From: Mogibacterium sp.
GTDB taxonomy: Bacteria > Bacillota > Clostridia > Peptostreptococcales > Anaerovoracaceae
DNA: 64,000 nt
NCBI GenBank assembly: GCA_017510725.1
Contig: JAFWMD010000030.1
Location: forward strand, 1-64,000
Direction of reading: 5' to 3'
The position numbers were made by a program, and so were the translations under genes. This document shows, piece by piece, positions 6,802 through 14,231 of this stretch. The notes beneath the pieces are model-generated. The model saw only the letters and a program-made list of their open reading frames with translations, was not told the DNA's origin and made no database searches. The number at the start of each line of letters is the position of its first letter. Within the stretch, counting starts at the first letter, position 1.

Positions 6802-7767
6802 ATGAAACCATATTACATTAAAGATTTAAGACCTGATGAAGGGCACCGTATCGAGGACAGATACCTCGTCAAGACTGCTGATATACGCGACGGCAATAAC
6901 GGAAAAAGACATCTTTACATGTCCCTTGCCGATGCAACGGGAGACATGCAGTCTGTTAAGTGGAACCTTACGCCGGATGAGGTGAGATCATACTCAAAAA
7001 TACATTCCGGAATGGTTATAAGCGTTGTCGGCAGATGCCGCGACTACAAGGGCCAGAACCAGCTCATACTCGACGCAATAAAGGGCGAAGCCAGAGAAGG
7101 TACATATGAGAGAACAGATCTTTTCAAGGCAGCGCCTGAAAAGCCTGAAGACATGTATGACTACATAGTCGGCAGGATCCGGTCTTTCGGTGATGAAGAC
7201 CTAAAGCGTCTCTGTCTGAGCTTTTACGAGGGTGATAAAGACCGCATCATGTACTTCCCGGCGGCCATGAGCAATCATCACGCAGAGTATGCAGGCCTGC
7301 TGTACCACGTGAAGAGAATGATGATGATGGGCGAGCGTGCCTGCGAGGTCTACACTTATCTCAACAAGGACCTTCTTCTCGCGGGAGTCGCTCTTCATGA
7401 CATAGAAAAACTCAACGAACTTGCGTCAGATGAAAACGGCGTGGTTCCGGAATACACTCTCGAAGGAAAGATGCTCGGACATCTGGTGATGGGAGTTGAA
7501 GCGATAGGCGAGCGCTGCAAAGAGCTTGGCATCGACCACGAGAAGTGCCTGATGATGCAGCACATGTCGCTGACACATCACTATGAGCCTGAATTCGGAA
7601 GCCCTAAAAAGCCGCTCTTCCCTGAAGCTGAGATGCTTCATTACCTCGACATGACTGATGCGAAGATGTTCGACATGGAAGACGCTCTGGATAACGTTGA
7701 GCCGGGCGGATTCAGTGAGAGAGTTTTCACTCTTGACAACAGAAAACTGTATAAGCGCACATTTTAA
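6802..7767 (+). CDS. yhaM: YhaM-like 3'-5' exoribonuclease (OB-fold + HD domain)
   Basis: 321 residues from ATG 6802; the longer reading frame upstream runs through the divergent promoter region and is unlikely to be translated. An N-terminal OB-fold (about 1-105, including DRYLVKTADIRDG and MQSVKWN) is followed by an HD-type metal phosphohydrolase domain: HHAEYAGLLYHV near 159-170 and the HD pair H199-D200 in ALHDIEKL. This is the domain order of Bacillus YhaM, a Mn-dependent 3'-5' exonuclease. TATACT at 6763-6768 is a possible -10. recD2 begins 3 nt after its stop, so the two are translationally close; a nucleic-acid processing operon with recD2 and comFC is likely. Confidence 0.85.
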   Translation: MKPYYIKDLRPDEGHRIEDRYLVKTADIRDGNNGKRHLYMSLADATGDMQSVKWNLTPDEVRSYSKIHSGMVISVVGRCRDYKGQNQLILDAIKGEAREGTYERTDLFKAAPEKPEDMYDYIVGRIRSFGDEDLKRLCLSFYEGDKDRIMYFPAAMSNHHAEYAGLLYHVKRMMMMGERACEVYTYLNKDLLLAGVALHDIEKLNELASDENGVVPEYTLEGKMLGHLVMGVEAIGERCKELGIDHEKCLMMQHMSLTHHYEPEFGSPKKPLFPEAEMLHYLDMTDAKMFDMEDALDNVEPGGFSERVFTLDNRKLYKRTF

Positions 7768-7770
7768 CAG

Positions 7771-10008
7771 ATGCAGCAGGAAGGCAAGCTTGGAAAGATA
7801 ATATTCAATAATCCTGAGAACGGCTATACCGTAGCGGTCTTCGACACAGAAGCAGGCGCGATCCGGATAGCCGGTTCTTTTGCTGAGCCTAAAAGCGGGG
7901 CAAAGTACAGGCTCGAGGGAAGGTTCACCATTCATCCGAAATACGGAGAGCAGTTCAGTGTGTCGTCATATGAGGAGATGATGCCTGAGGGTGCTGATGC
8001 TATACTCGAATTCCTTTCGGCCGGAAACATTCGGGGGATAGGTCCGAAGACTGCTGCTCAGATCGTTGATGTTTTTGGCGATGAAACACTGTCCGTCATA
8101 GAGGAGACACCTGAGAAGCTTCTCATGATAAGCGGAATAGGTGCTAAAACTCTTGCGAAGATCACTGAATCGTTCGGAGAATCACAGGAGTTTGCCAACA
8201 CTTCGATAGAGCTCCGGGAGCTCGGTATCGAGATGAGTGAAGCTGTCAGGGTGTATAAGATGTACGGGAAGGATTCCCTGAGAATCGTGAACGAGAACCC
8301 TTACATCCTTGCGGAGGACATCCGCGGGATCAACTTCAGAAAGGCCGATGCAATCGCGGCAAAACTCGGTGTGGAACCTGAGAGCAGCGTAAGAATAGAG
8401 AGCGGCTTACGATACATGCTCAGATCGTGGGCAGCCAGCGGCAGCACTCTGATGCCGGAAAATTATCTTGTTGAGAAGACTGCGGAATTCCTCGACGTAA
8501 TGATGGACAATGTAAGGGATTCACTCAGGGACATGGTGTTCGCGGGCGAACTGGAGGAGGACCGCATAGATGATACAGCCGTGATTTATCTGTATGGTTA
8601 TTATCACGCTGAACAGAGAGTGGCACACGAGCTGATAAAGATAAGGAACGCAGCGCTCAGGCCGGTTCCGGTACAGTCGGACAACTTCCTGGATGCTGTA
8701 AGGATGACTGATGATGATCCGCTTGGTGAGGGCGTGGAGCTATCCGTTGAGCAAAAACGAGCCATCCTGGAATGTCTTACCAACAATATAACCATAATCA
8801 CCGGCGGACCGGGCACGGGCAAGACGACCATAATAAATACTCTTGTGAAACTCTTTGACTTCGCCGGCTTTTCCGTAGCACTTGCTGCTCCGACCGGCAG
8901 GGCAGCAAAGCGCATGGAGGAAGCATCGGGCAAGCCTGCAATGACCATACACCGCATGCTTGAATACGTGTGGTCAGAAGAGGAGGATACTCTCAATTTC
9001 GGCAGAAATGAGGAGAACCCGCTCGAAGAGGATGTGATAATAGTAGATGAAGCGTCAATGATCGACCTGATGCTGATGGACGGACTTCTGAATGCCGTGA
9101 AGGAAGGGACGCGTCTCATTTTTACGGGCGATGCTGATCAGCTGCCTCCTGTCGGAGCGGGAAATGTGCTTCGCGACATGATAGCCAGCGAATGTATTCC
9201 GGTGATCAGGCTTAAAGAGATATTCAGACAGTCCGAGGGGAGCGGGATAGTCACAAACTCTCACCTCATAAACAGCGGTGAATACCCAGAGCAGCAGAGC
9301 GGCAACGATTTTTACATAATCAGCAAAAACAGCGAAACTTCGGTAAGCGATACCATAAGAGAGCTGGTTGGCGGGCGTATCGAGGCCGGCTTTGATTTTG
9401 TGCACTCTGCTGATGACATACAGATACTGACGCCTACTAAACGCGGCATGCTCGGAGCTCCCAGCCTCAATGCGATACTTCAGGAAGTGATCAACCCGCC
9501 TTCGGACGAAAAGGCTGAACTGAAGATCGGCTCTGTCACATTCCGTGAAGGCGATAAGGTGATGCAGCTGCGCAACAACTATGGTGCGGAATGGCGCACG
9601 GATTATTTCCAGACCGAAGGTGAGGGTGTGTTCAATGGAGATATGGGCATAGTCGAGGGCATCGACACCGAAGATAAAACCATGACGGTCAGGATGGATG
9701 ACCGTGTGATCGAGTATGCAGGTGACATGCTCGAGGAGATAGACCTCGCTTACGCTGTTACCGTGCATAAGAGCCAGGGGTCGGAGTTCCCTGTAGTAGT
9801 GATACCTGTGCTGAATTTTCCGCCTATGCTGATGACCCGCAACCTGCTTTACACTGCGGTAACGAGGGGCAAGAAGCTTGTAATTATCGTCGGCGATCCG
9901 TCACGCGTGCGTTCGATGATCGACAACAACCGCGCAGACGGCAGACATACCGGACTTAAATGGCGGTTGCTTGCACTTGACGCGGATCCGTTCGGACGGA
10001 GGTTCTGA
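7771..10008 (+). CDS. recD2: RecD-like 5'-3' DNA helicase RecD2
   Basis: 745 residues, the standard RecD2/TraA-like superfamily 1B helicase length. The N-terminal region (1-200) has the OB-like segment and tandem helix-hairpin-helix motifs (GNIRGIGPKTAAQI and MISGIGAKTLAKI). The helicase core has Walker A GGPGTGKT at 345-352, Walker B IIVDEASM near 421, GDADQLPPVG near 452, and the C-terminal AVTVHKSQGSEFP and LLYTAVTRGK motifs. RecD2 acts in DNA repair and replication-fork processing in bacteria without RecBCD. It sits between yhaM and comFC, with gaps of 3 and 1 nt, in one transcription unit. Confidence 0.93.
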   Translation: MQQEGKLGKIIFNNPENGYTVAVFDTEAGAIRIAGSFAEPKSGAKYRLEGRFTIHPKYGEQFSVSSYEEMMPEGADAILEFLSAGNIRGIGPKTAAQIVDVFGDETLSVIEETPEKLLMISGIGAKTLAKITESFGESQEFANTSIELRELGIEMSEAVRVYKMYGKDSLRIVNENPYILAEDIRGINFRKADAIAAKLGVEPESSVRIESGLRYMLRSWAASGSTLMPENYLVEKTAEFLDVMMDNVRDSLRDMVFAGELEEDRIDDTAVIYLYGYYHAEQRVAHELIKIRNAALRPVPVQSDNFLDAVRMTDDDPLGEGVELSVEQKRAILECLTNNITIITGGPGTGKTTIINTLVKLFDFAGFSVALAAPTGRAAKRMEEASGKPAMTIHRMLEYVWSEEEDTLNFGRNEENPLEEDVIIVDEASMIDLMLMDGLLNAVKEGTRLIFTGDADQLPPVGAGNVLRDMIASECIPVIRLKEIFRQSEGSGIVTNSHLINSGEYPEQQSGNDFYIISKNSETSVSDTIRELVGGRIEAGFDFVHSADDIQILTPTKRGMLGAPSLNAILQEVINPPSDEKAELKIGSVTFREGDKVMQLRNNYGAEWRTDYFQTEGEGVFNGDMGIVEGIDTEDKTMTVRMDDRVIEYAGDMLEEIDLAYAVTVHKSQGSEFPVVVIPVLNFPPMLMTRNLLYTAVTRGKKLVIIVGDPSRVRSMIDNNRADGRHTGLKWRLLALDADPFGRRF

Positions 10009-10009
10009 C

Positions 10010-10798
10010 ATGTCAAAAGAATCGTGGCTCAAAAGGATAGGAAATGAAATGCTTGACCTGGTATATCCGCCGGGTCTTTATTGCATTTGCTGCGGGAAGA
10101 TCACGGATGACAGCCGGACGTACAGGCTCTGCAATGACTGCATGAGATCGATGAACTGGAATACAGGCAGACGGTGCAAAAAATGCGGAAGACCTCTTGT
10201 GGATACTGACCCGGGCGAGATGTGCTTCGGATGCTCGCAAAGAGATGCATCCGGGCATCAGCCTTCCTTTGATAAGGGTCATGCCTGTGCCGGTTACGGT
10301 GCCTGTGCACAGTCAGTCATTTTTGCGCTCAAGTACGGAGGCCGTTCGGACATAGGTGATACGCTCGGAGAAATTCTCTATGACTTCATGCTCTCCGGGT
10401 ATGAAGCGGATGAACTTGCCGGCATGTACGATGTCGTTACACCGGTACCGGTTCATGCGGATAAGCTGAAAAAGAGAGGTTTCAATCATGCAGAACTTAT
10501 AGGGCGCGGCTTTGCGAAGAGAGCATGCCTTTGCTTTGACCCGGGACTGTTAATCAGAACACGCGGTACTGTTCCGATGAAAGGCCTTGGTCCTGAAGAG
10601 CGAAGGGCAAACATAAGAGGTGCATTTGAGATAAGAAACAGCAGGCACCCAAAGATCAAAGGCTCGAGGATCCTGCTGATAGATGACATATTCACGACGG
10701 GTTCAACAGTAGATGAGATAGCATCGGTGCTGAAGTGCCATGGAGCTGCAAGGGTGGACTTCCTTGCCTTCGCAGCCGCCGGAAACATGGTGATATAG
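10010..10798 (+). CDS. comFC: ComFC-family phosphoribosyltransferase-like protein
   Basis: 262 residues from ATG 10010, preceded by ACGGAGG at 9996-10002; the longer frame upstream lies within recD2. A double zinc-ribbon N-terminus (CICC, CNDC, CKKC, CFGC) is followed by a phosphoribosyltransferase fold with the PRPP-binding motif ILLIDDIFTTGST near 223-235 and VTPVPVHADKLKKRGFNHAE. ComFC/ComF proteins are needed for uptake or processing of transforming DNA in competent bacteria. Here the gene follows the helicase RecD2 directly, a sensible partner for DNA processing. It converges on rsuA with only 4 bp between them. Confidence 0.88.
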   Translation: MSKESWLKRIGNEMLDLVYPPGLYCICCGKITDDSRTYRLCNDCMRSMNWNTGRRCKKCGRPLVDTDPGEMCFGCSQRDASGHQPSFDKGHACAGYGACAQSVIFALKYGGRSDIGDTLGEILYDFMLSGYEADELAGMYDVVTPVPVHADKLKKRGFNHAELIGRGFAKRACLCFDPGLLIRTRGTVPMKGLGPEERRANIRGAFEIRNSRHPKIKGSRILLIDDIFTTGSTVDEIASVLKCHGAARVDFLAFAAAGNMVI

Positions 10799-10802
10799 GC
10801 TG

Positions 10803-11513
10803 CTACAGCCCGAGAGAAACCATTTCATCTGCGGTAAGGCGGCGGTATTCGCCCGGTGCAAGCTCCGGATCGAGAGCCAGTGGTCCCATCGAGAGCCGCT
10901 TGAGATAAATGACCTCAGCTCCGATGGAGCTGAACATGCGCTTCACCTGATGGAATTTGCCTTCGCGTATGGTTATCTCGGCCTCAGACGTATATTCATC
11001 GTCAGAAACTGAAAGGATCTCAAGGTCTGCAGGAAGGCATTCCAGTCCGTCGGTAAGAACAAGGCCATCCCGGAATAGTTCAATGTCGCTGCCGGTAAGA
11101 ATGCCCGATACTTTGACATAATATACTTTGTCTATGTGATGCTTAGGTGAAAGGAGACGGTGCGCGAGCGTACCGTCGTTTGTTATGAGAAGAAGTCCTT
11201 CAGTGTCCCGGTCAAGGCGTCCGATAGGGAACAGGTCTTTACGCTTCTGTTCGGTTATGAGATCAACAACAGTAGGCTCACGGTCATCTTCGCTCGCGCT
11301 GATGACTCCGGCCGGCTTGTTGAGCATGTAGTATACGAAGTCCTCATAAGCGATGATGTTTCCCCTGAAAACGACATGAGAAGACGGATCGACGCTGAAT
11401 CCGGGATCCTTGATGATCTTGCCGTCGATGCTTGCACCGCTTTTGCGTATCTCTTTTTTCAGTTCGCTTCTGGTTCCGGCACCCATGTCCGAAAGGTACT
11501 TATCAAGTCTCAT
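10803..11513 (-). CDS. rsuA: 16S rRNA pseudouridine synthase, RsuA/RluB/E/F family
   Basis: 236 residues. An S4 RNA-binding domain (MRLDKYLSDMG, about 1-60) precedes the pseudouridine synthase domain with the catalytic aspartate in GRLDRDTEGLLL near 98-109. GKFHQVKRMF and LKRLSMGPL are family blocks. It isomerises uridine to pseudouridine in rRNA; U516 of 16S rRNA is the RsuA target, but RluB/E/F-like specificity cannot be excluded. It is transcribed against comFC and away from the thiT riboswitch region. Confidence 0.85.
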   Translation of the reverse strand: MRLDKYLSDMGAGTRSELKKEIRKSGASIDGKIIKDPGFSVDPSSHVVFRGNIIAYEDFVYYMLNKPAGVISASEDDREPTVVDLITEQKRKDLFPIGRLDRDTEGLLLITNDGTLAHRLLSPKHHIDKVYYVKVSGILTGSDIELFRDGLVLTDGLECLPADLEILSVSDDEYTSEAEITIREGKFHQVKRMFSSIGAEVIYLKRLSMGPLALDPELAPGEYRRLTADEMVSLGL

Positions 11514-11624
11514 GAAGGCCTCTTTTCACCTGATTACTGTTTTGCATAATAATTGTATCATATTCGCAACATGAGGTGATACGGCTTGAATTCCAAAGAT
11601 TCCGTGACTATAATTAGTGATATC

Positions 11625-11712
11625 GAACACCAGGGGAGCAAATGCTGAGAGATCCCGGAAGGGATGACCCTTATACCTGATCCGGATAATACCGGCGTAG
11701 GAAGGTTATATT
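11625..11712 (+). promoter_or_regulatory. TPP (THI element) riboswitch
   Basis: The conserved aptamer blocks are present in order: CAGGGGAGC (11631-11639), GCTGAGA (11643-11649), ACCCTTATACCTGATC (11667-11682), and GGATAATACCGGCGTAGGAAGG (11684-11705) closing the helix. It binds thiamin pyrophosphate and sits upstream of thiT, so it should lower thiamin-transporter expression when TPP is plentiful. Confidence 0.95.
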
Positions 11713-11748
11713 AGTTGCAATGCCAGTTTTGTGCATGCTGTCAGCGCT

Positions 11749-11777
11749 CTCCTTAATTGACCATTAAGGAGGATTTT
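11749..11777 (+). promoter_or_regulatory. Expression platform: hairpin covering the thiT ribosome-binding site
   Basis: CTCCTTAA (11749-11756) pairs perfectly with TTAAGGAG (11764-11771), which contains the thiT Shine-Dalgarno; ATG follows at 11780. The hairpin is also followed by TTTTTT (11774-11779), so it could stop translation, transcription, or both. It is the off-state of the TPP riboswitch. Confidence 0.8.
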
Positions 11778-11779
11778 TT

Positions 11780-12328
11780 ATGGAAAAGAACAAAGGAAGA
11801 AATTACACTGCAAAAATTACTACAACGGCACTTATGGTTGCTCTGGCGATGATTCTCGACCAGATCAAACTGTTCTCGATGCCTCAGGGCGGATCGGTAA
11901 CTCTCTTTGGAACACTTCCTATCATAGCTCTGGGATATCTGCTCGGCACAAGATGGGGCGTACTGGGAGGAGCTGTCACGGGACTGCTTAATCTCATCTT
12001 TGGAGGATATGTCATACATCCTGTACAGATGATACTCGACTACATCATCGCTTTTGCCGTAATGGGACTTTCCGGAGTTGTCAGGAACCACAAGAATGGT
12101 CTTACAAAAGGCTACCTGATCGGAGTTTTCTGCAGATATATCTGTGCCGTTTTAAGCGGAGTCATATTCTTTGCGGAATATGCGCCGGAGAACTTTAACG
12201 CGCTTACCTGGTCGCTGTGGTACAACATTACTTATCTTGCAGTCGAGGGAGTGATGACCATTATTGTCATCAACATCCCGGCAGTAAAGCATATGTTTGA
12301 GAACCTGAAAACGCAGCTTGCAAGGTAG
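11780..12328 (+). CDS. thiT: Thiamin ECF transporter S component ThiT
   Basis: 182 residues with about six hydrophobic segments, the architecture of energy-coupling-factor S components. The thiamin-binding signature MPQGGSVTLFG is at about 34-44, and FAEYAPE and SLWYNI near 134-150 are also typical. It captures thiamin at the membrane and is driven by the shared EcfA/A'/T module, which is not in the window. The TPP riboswitch directly upstream confirms the ligand class. A terminator follows. Confidence 0.93.
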   Translation: MEKNKGRNYTAKITTTALMVALAMILDQIKLFSMPQGGSVTLFGTLPIIALGYLLGTRWGVLGGAVTGLLNLIFGGYVIHPVQMILDYIIAFAVMGLSGVVRNHKNGLTKGYLIGVFCRYICAVLSGVIFFAEYAPENFNALTWSLWYNITYLAVEGVMTIIVINIPAVKHMFENLKTQLAR

Positions 12329-12363
12329 CCAATTGCAGTAAGCAAGTATAAATAATGACATTG

Positions 12364-12385
12364 AGAGCGGCTCTGCCGCTCTTTT
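12364..12385 (+). terminator. Intrinsic terminator of thiT
   Basis: AGAGCGGC (12364-12371) and GCCGCTCT (12375-12382) form an 8-bp stem with a 3-nt loop, followed by TTT. Confidence 0.8.
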
Positions 12386-12435
12386 AGTTTGCCCGGATTT
12401 GGTGTAAAATCGAAGCATACAGCGGAGGGACCACA

Positions 12436-13383
12436 ATGGCAAAAAAGAAGGATAATGGAATTGTCGTAATAGGTGCAGCATTCGTGGATGTCAAGGGATA
12501 TCCATATGCTCAGTATATCCCGGGAGGAAGGAATTCCGGGAAGGTAGTTGAGGTACACGGCGGAGTCGCTCGCAACATAGTTGAAGACATAGCAAATGTT
12601 GAGCTCAGACCTACCTTCGTTACTGTGCTCGAACCTAAGGGTGTCAGCAACGATGTAGCTGATAAGCTGGCCAAGCATAAAGTCAATACGGAATACATAA
12701 AACGCTCTGAAGGCGGACTCGGCACATGGCTCGCTGTATTCGACAACAGCGGCGATGTAGTAGCATCTATTTCAAAGCGCCCTGACCTTTCCCGCATAGC
12801 TGACATACTCGATGATAAGGGCAATGAAATTTTCAGATATGCCGACAGCATAGCCGTGGAATTCGATGTGGAAGTGCCTATACTTAAGAGAGTCATCGCG
12901 CTGGCAGAGAAGCACGGCAAAAGGATATACGCGCCGGTCTCGAATATGTCAATTGCGATGGAGCGCAGGGATCTTCTGCAGCACATAAACTGCCTGGTAT
13001 GTAATCTTGAGGAAGCCGGCCTTCTGTTCTCGGAAGAGTATGAGGGAATTACTCCGGAAGAGATGAGCAGCATCCTGCTAAATAAGATCACCCAGGCTCA
13101 GATCCCGGCAATGGTTGTCACCATGGGTGGAGCAGGAGCTGTCTATGCCTCCCTTGAGGGAGAGTCAGGGTATTGCCCTGCACCAAAAACAGAGGTCAGG
13201 GATACTACCGGAGCAGGTGATGCATTCTTCGCAGGAGTGGCTATTGGCCTTACATACGGTAAAAACATGGGAGAGTCATGCGCTATCGGAACAAGGCTTG
13301 CAAATTCGGTAATAGTCACCGATGAAAATGTCTGCCCTAGGTTCCTGCCTGCCGAATTCGGTCTGGATGTGAAGAAAGAATAG
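12436..13383 (+). CDS. PfkB-family sugar/nucleoside kinase
   Basis: 315 residues with the ribokinase/PfkB fold. GGVARNIVEDIANV near 42-55 is the first signature, and DTTGAGDAFFAGVAIG near 255-270 is the second, with the catalytic Asp in GAGD. The GGVARNI form is closest to pseudouridine kinase-like (PsuK/YeiC) members. Substrate is nevertheless not settled: pseudouridine, ribose or another nucleoside or sugar are possible, and no sugar-specific neighbour such as psuG is present. GGAGGGA precedes ATG 12436. It is a single gene between the thiT terminator and tetR. Confidence 0.8.
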   Translation: MAKKKDNGIVVIGAAFVDVKGYPYAQYIPGGRNSGKVVEVHGGVARNIVEDIANVELRPTFVTVLEPKGVSNDVADKLAKHKVNTEYIKRSEGGLGTWLAVFDNSGDVVASISKRPDLSRIADILDDKGNEIFRYADSIAVEFDVEVPILKRVIALAEKHGKRIYAPVSNMSIAMERRDLLQHINCLVCNLEEAGLLFSEEYEGITPEEMSSILLNKITQAQIPAMVVTMGGAGAVYASLEGESGYCPAPKTEVRDTTGAGDAFFAGVAIGLTYGKNMGESCAIGTRLANSVIVTDENVCPRFLPAEFGLDVKKE

Positions 13384-13418
13384 GAAGAAAGCATCCATTT
13401 GAGAACCCCGCCCGGGGG

Positions 13419-13448
13419 TTGACAAAAATACATAGAAAAGCATATAAA
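13419..13448 (+). promoter_or_regulatory. Promoter between the PfkB kinase and tetR
   Basis: TTGACA (13419-13424), an 18-bp spacer and TATAAA (13443-13448). It begins inside a GC-rich palindrome, AACCCC (13404-13409) and GGGGTT (13415-13420), with a 5-nt centre, that ends the kinase region. Transcripts from it would lead into tetR through the second promoter described next. Confidence 0.45.
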
Positions 13449-13463
13449 AAGGAGCCATTTTTA

Positions 13464-13533
13464 TTGCGGCTCTTATGTTTCGATGATAAAATCACTTTGA
13501 ATGGGAAACGGAAATTATTTTAAAAGTTTCCGT
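13464..13533 (+). promoter_or_regulatory. tetR promoter and candidate autoregulatory operator
   Basis: TTGCGG (13464-13469), 17 bp, TAAAAT (13487-13492) form a promoter. Just after the expected start lies an inverted repeat: ACGGAAA (13508-13514) and TTTCCGT (13527-13533), nested with GGAAAC (13504-13509) and GTTTCC (13526-13531). A dyad at this place, directly before a TetR gene, is a likely autorepression site. Confidence 0.5.
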
Positions 13534-13557
13534 ACCGTAGTATGAGGGGCTAAAGCG

Positions 13558-14136
13558 ATGAAATCAGATACATCACAGGAACTGCGTGTTCGCATCCTTG
13601 ACGAAGCAGCAAGGCAGTTTGATAAAAAGGGCATTAAATTCACAATGGACGATCTTGCTCACGCTTTAGGCATGAGCAAAAAGACCATCTATACCGTGTT
13701 TGAGGACAAACGGTCCATTATGACACAAACTATCGATCGCTTCTTTGATGAGGCTCTTATCGAAGAGGAAATGATACTCAACGATGAGACGCTGACCATA
13801 CCGGAGCAGCTTAAGTCGATAATAGGCCGCGTTCCCGAACGCTATACGCAGAATGATATTACCCAGCTGTATGTACTTAAAGAGAAGTATCCTTCTGTAT
13901 ACAGGCACTGGAAATTTTGCCGTGAGAATTATTGGGAAGGTGTTGCCAGGCTGCTGGAAAAAGGCATAAAGGCGGGTGAAATCCGACCGGTATCGCTGCC
14001 TATCCTTAAAACGATGTTCCAGGCAACAGTCGAGCAGTTCTTCCAGAAAGACGTGCTCGTAAAAAACCACATTTCTTACAGAGAAGCCCTGTCTGAGGTC
14101 GCAGATATTCTGGTAAACGGAATAATTGCGAAGTAG
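13558..14136 (+). CDS. TetR/AcrR family transcriptional regulator
   Basis: 192 residues. The N-terminal TetR DNA-binding domain includes the helix-turn-helix FTMDDLAHALGMSKKTIYTVFEDKR near 28-52. The C-terminal helical domain (about 60-192) is divergent, so the ligand cannot be guessed. An inverted repeat over the transcript start suggests self-control. It is followed by a weak hairpin (GCCT/AGGC near 14160-14175) and then the large oxidoreductase gene, its only plausible neighbouring target. No efflux pump is adjacent. Confidence 0.88.
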   Translation: MKSDTSQELRVRILDEAARQFDKKGIKFTMDDLAHALGMSKKTIYTVFEDKRSIMTQTIDRFFDEALIEEEMILNDETLTIPEQLKSIIGRVPERYTQNDITQLYVLKEKYPSVYRHWKFCRENYWEGVARLLEKGIKAGEIRPVSLPILKTMFQATVEQFFQKDVLVKNHISYREALSEVADILVNGIIAK

Positions 14137-14231
14137 CCATTATTTAACACAGGTAAGAAGCCTCTAAAAAGGCATTTTATAAATCAGTAGATAATTAAAT
14201 AAGATATTGTAAGAGAAAGAGAGGGAAAAGT

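Noticed and set aside
7201-7398. Other short frames on the opposite strands of long genes
   Set aside because: They coincide with strong plus-strand genes and lack ribosome-binding sites or domain patterns.
9055-9768. 237-residue minus-strand frame within recD2
   Set aside because: Shadow of the recD2 reading frame, with no motif.
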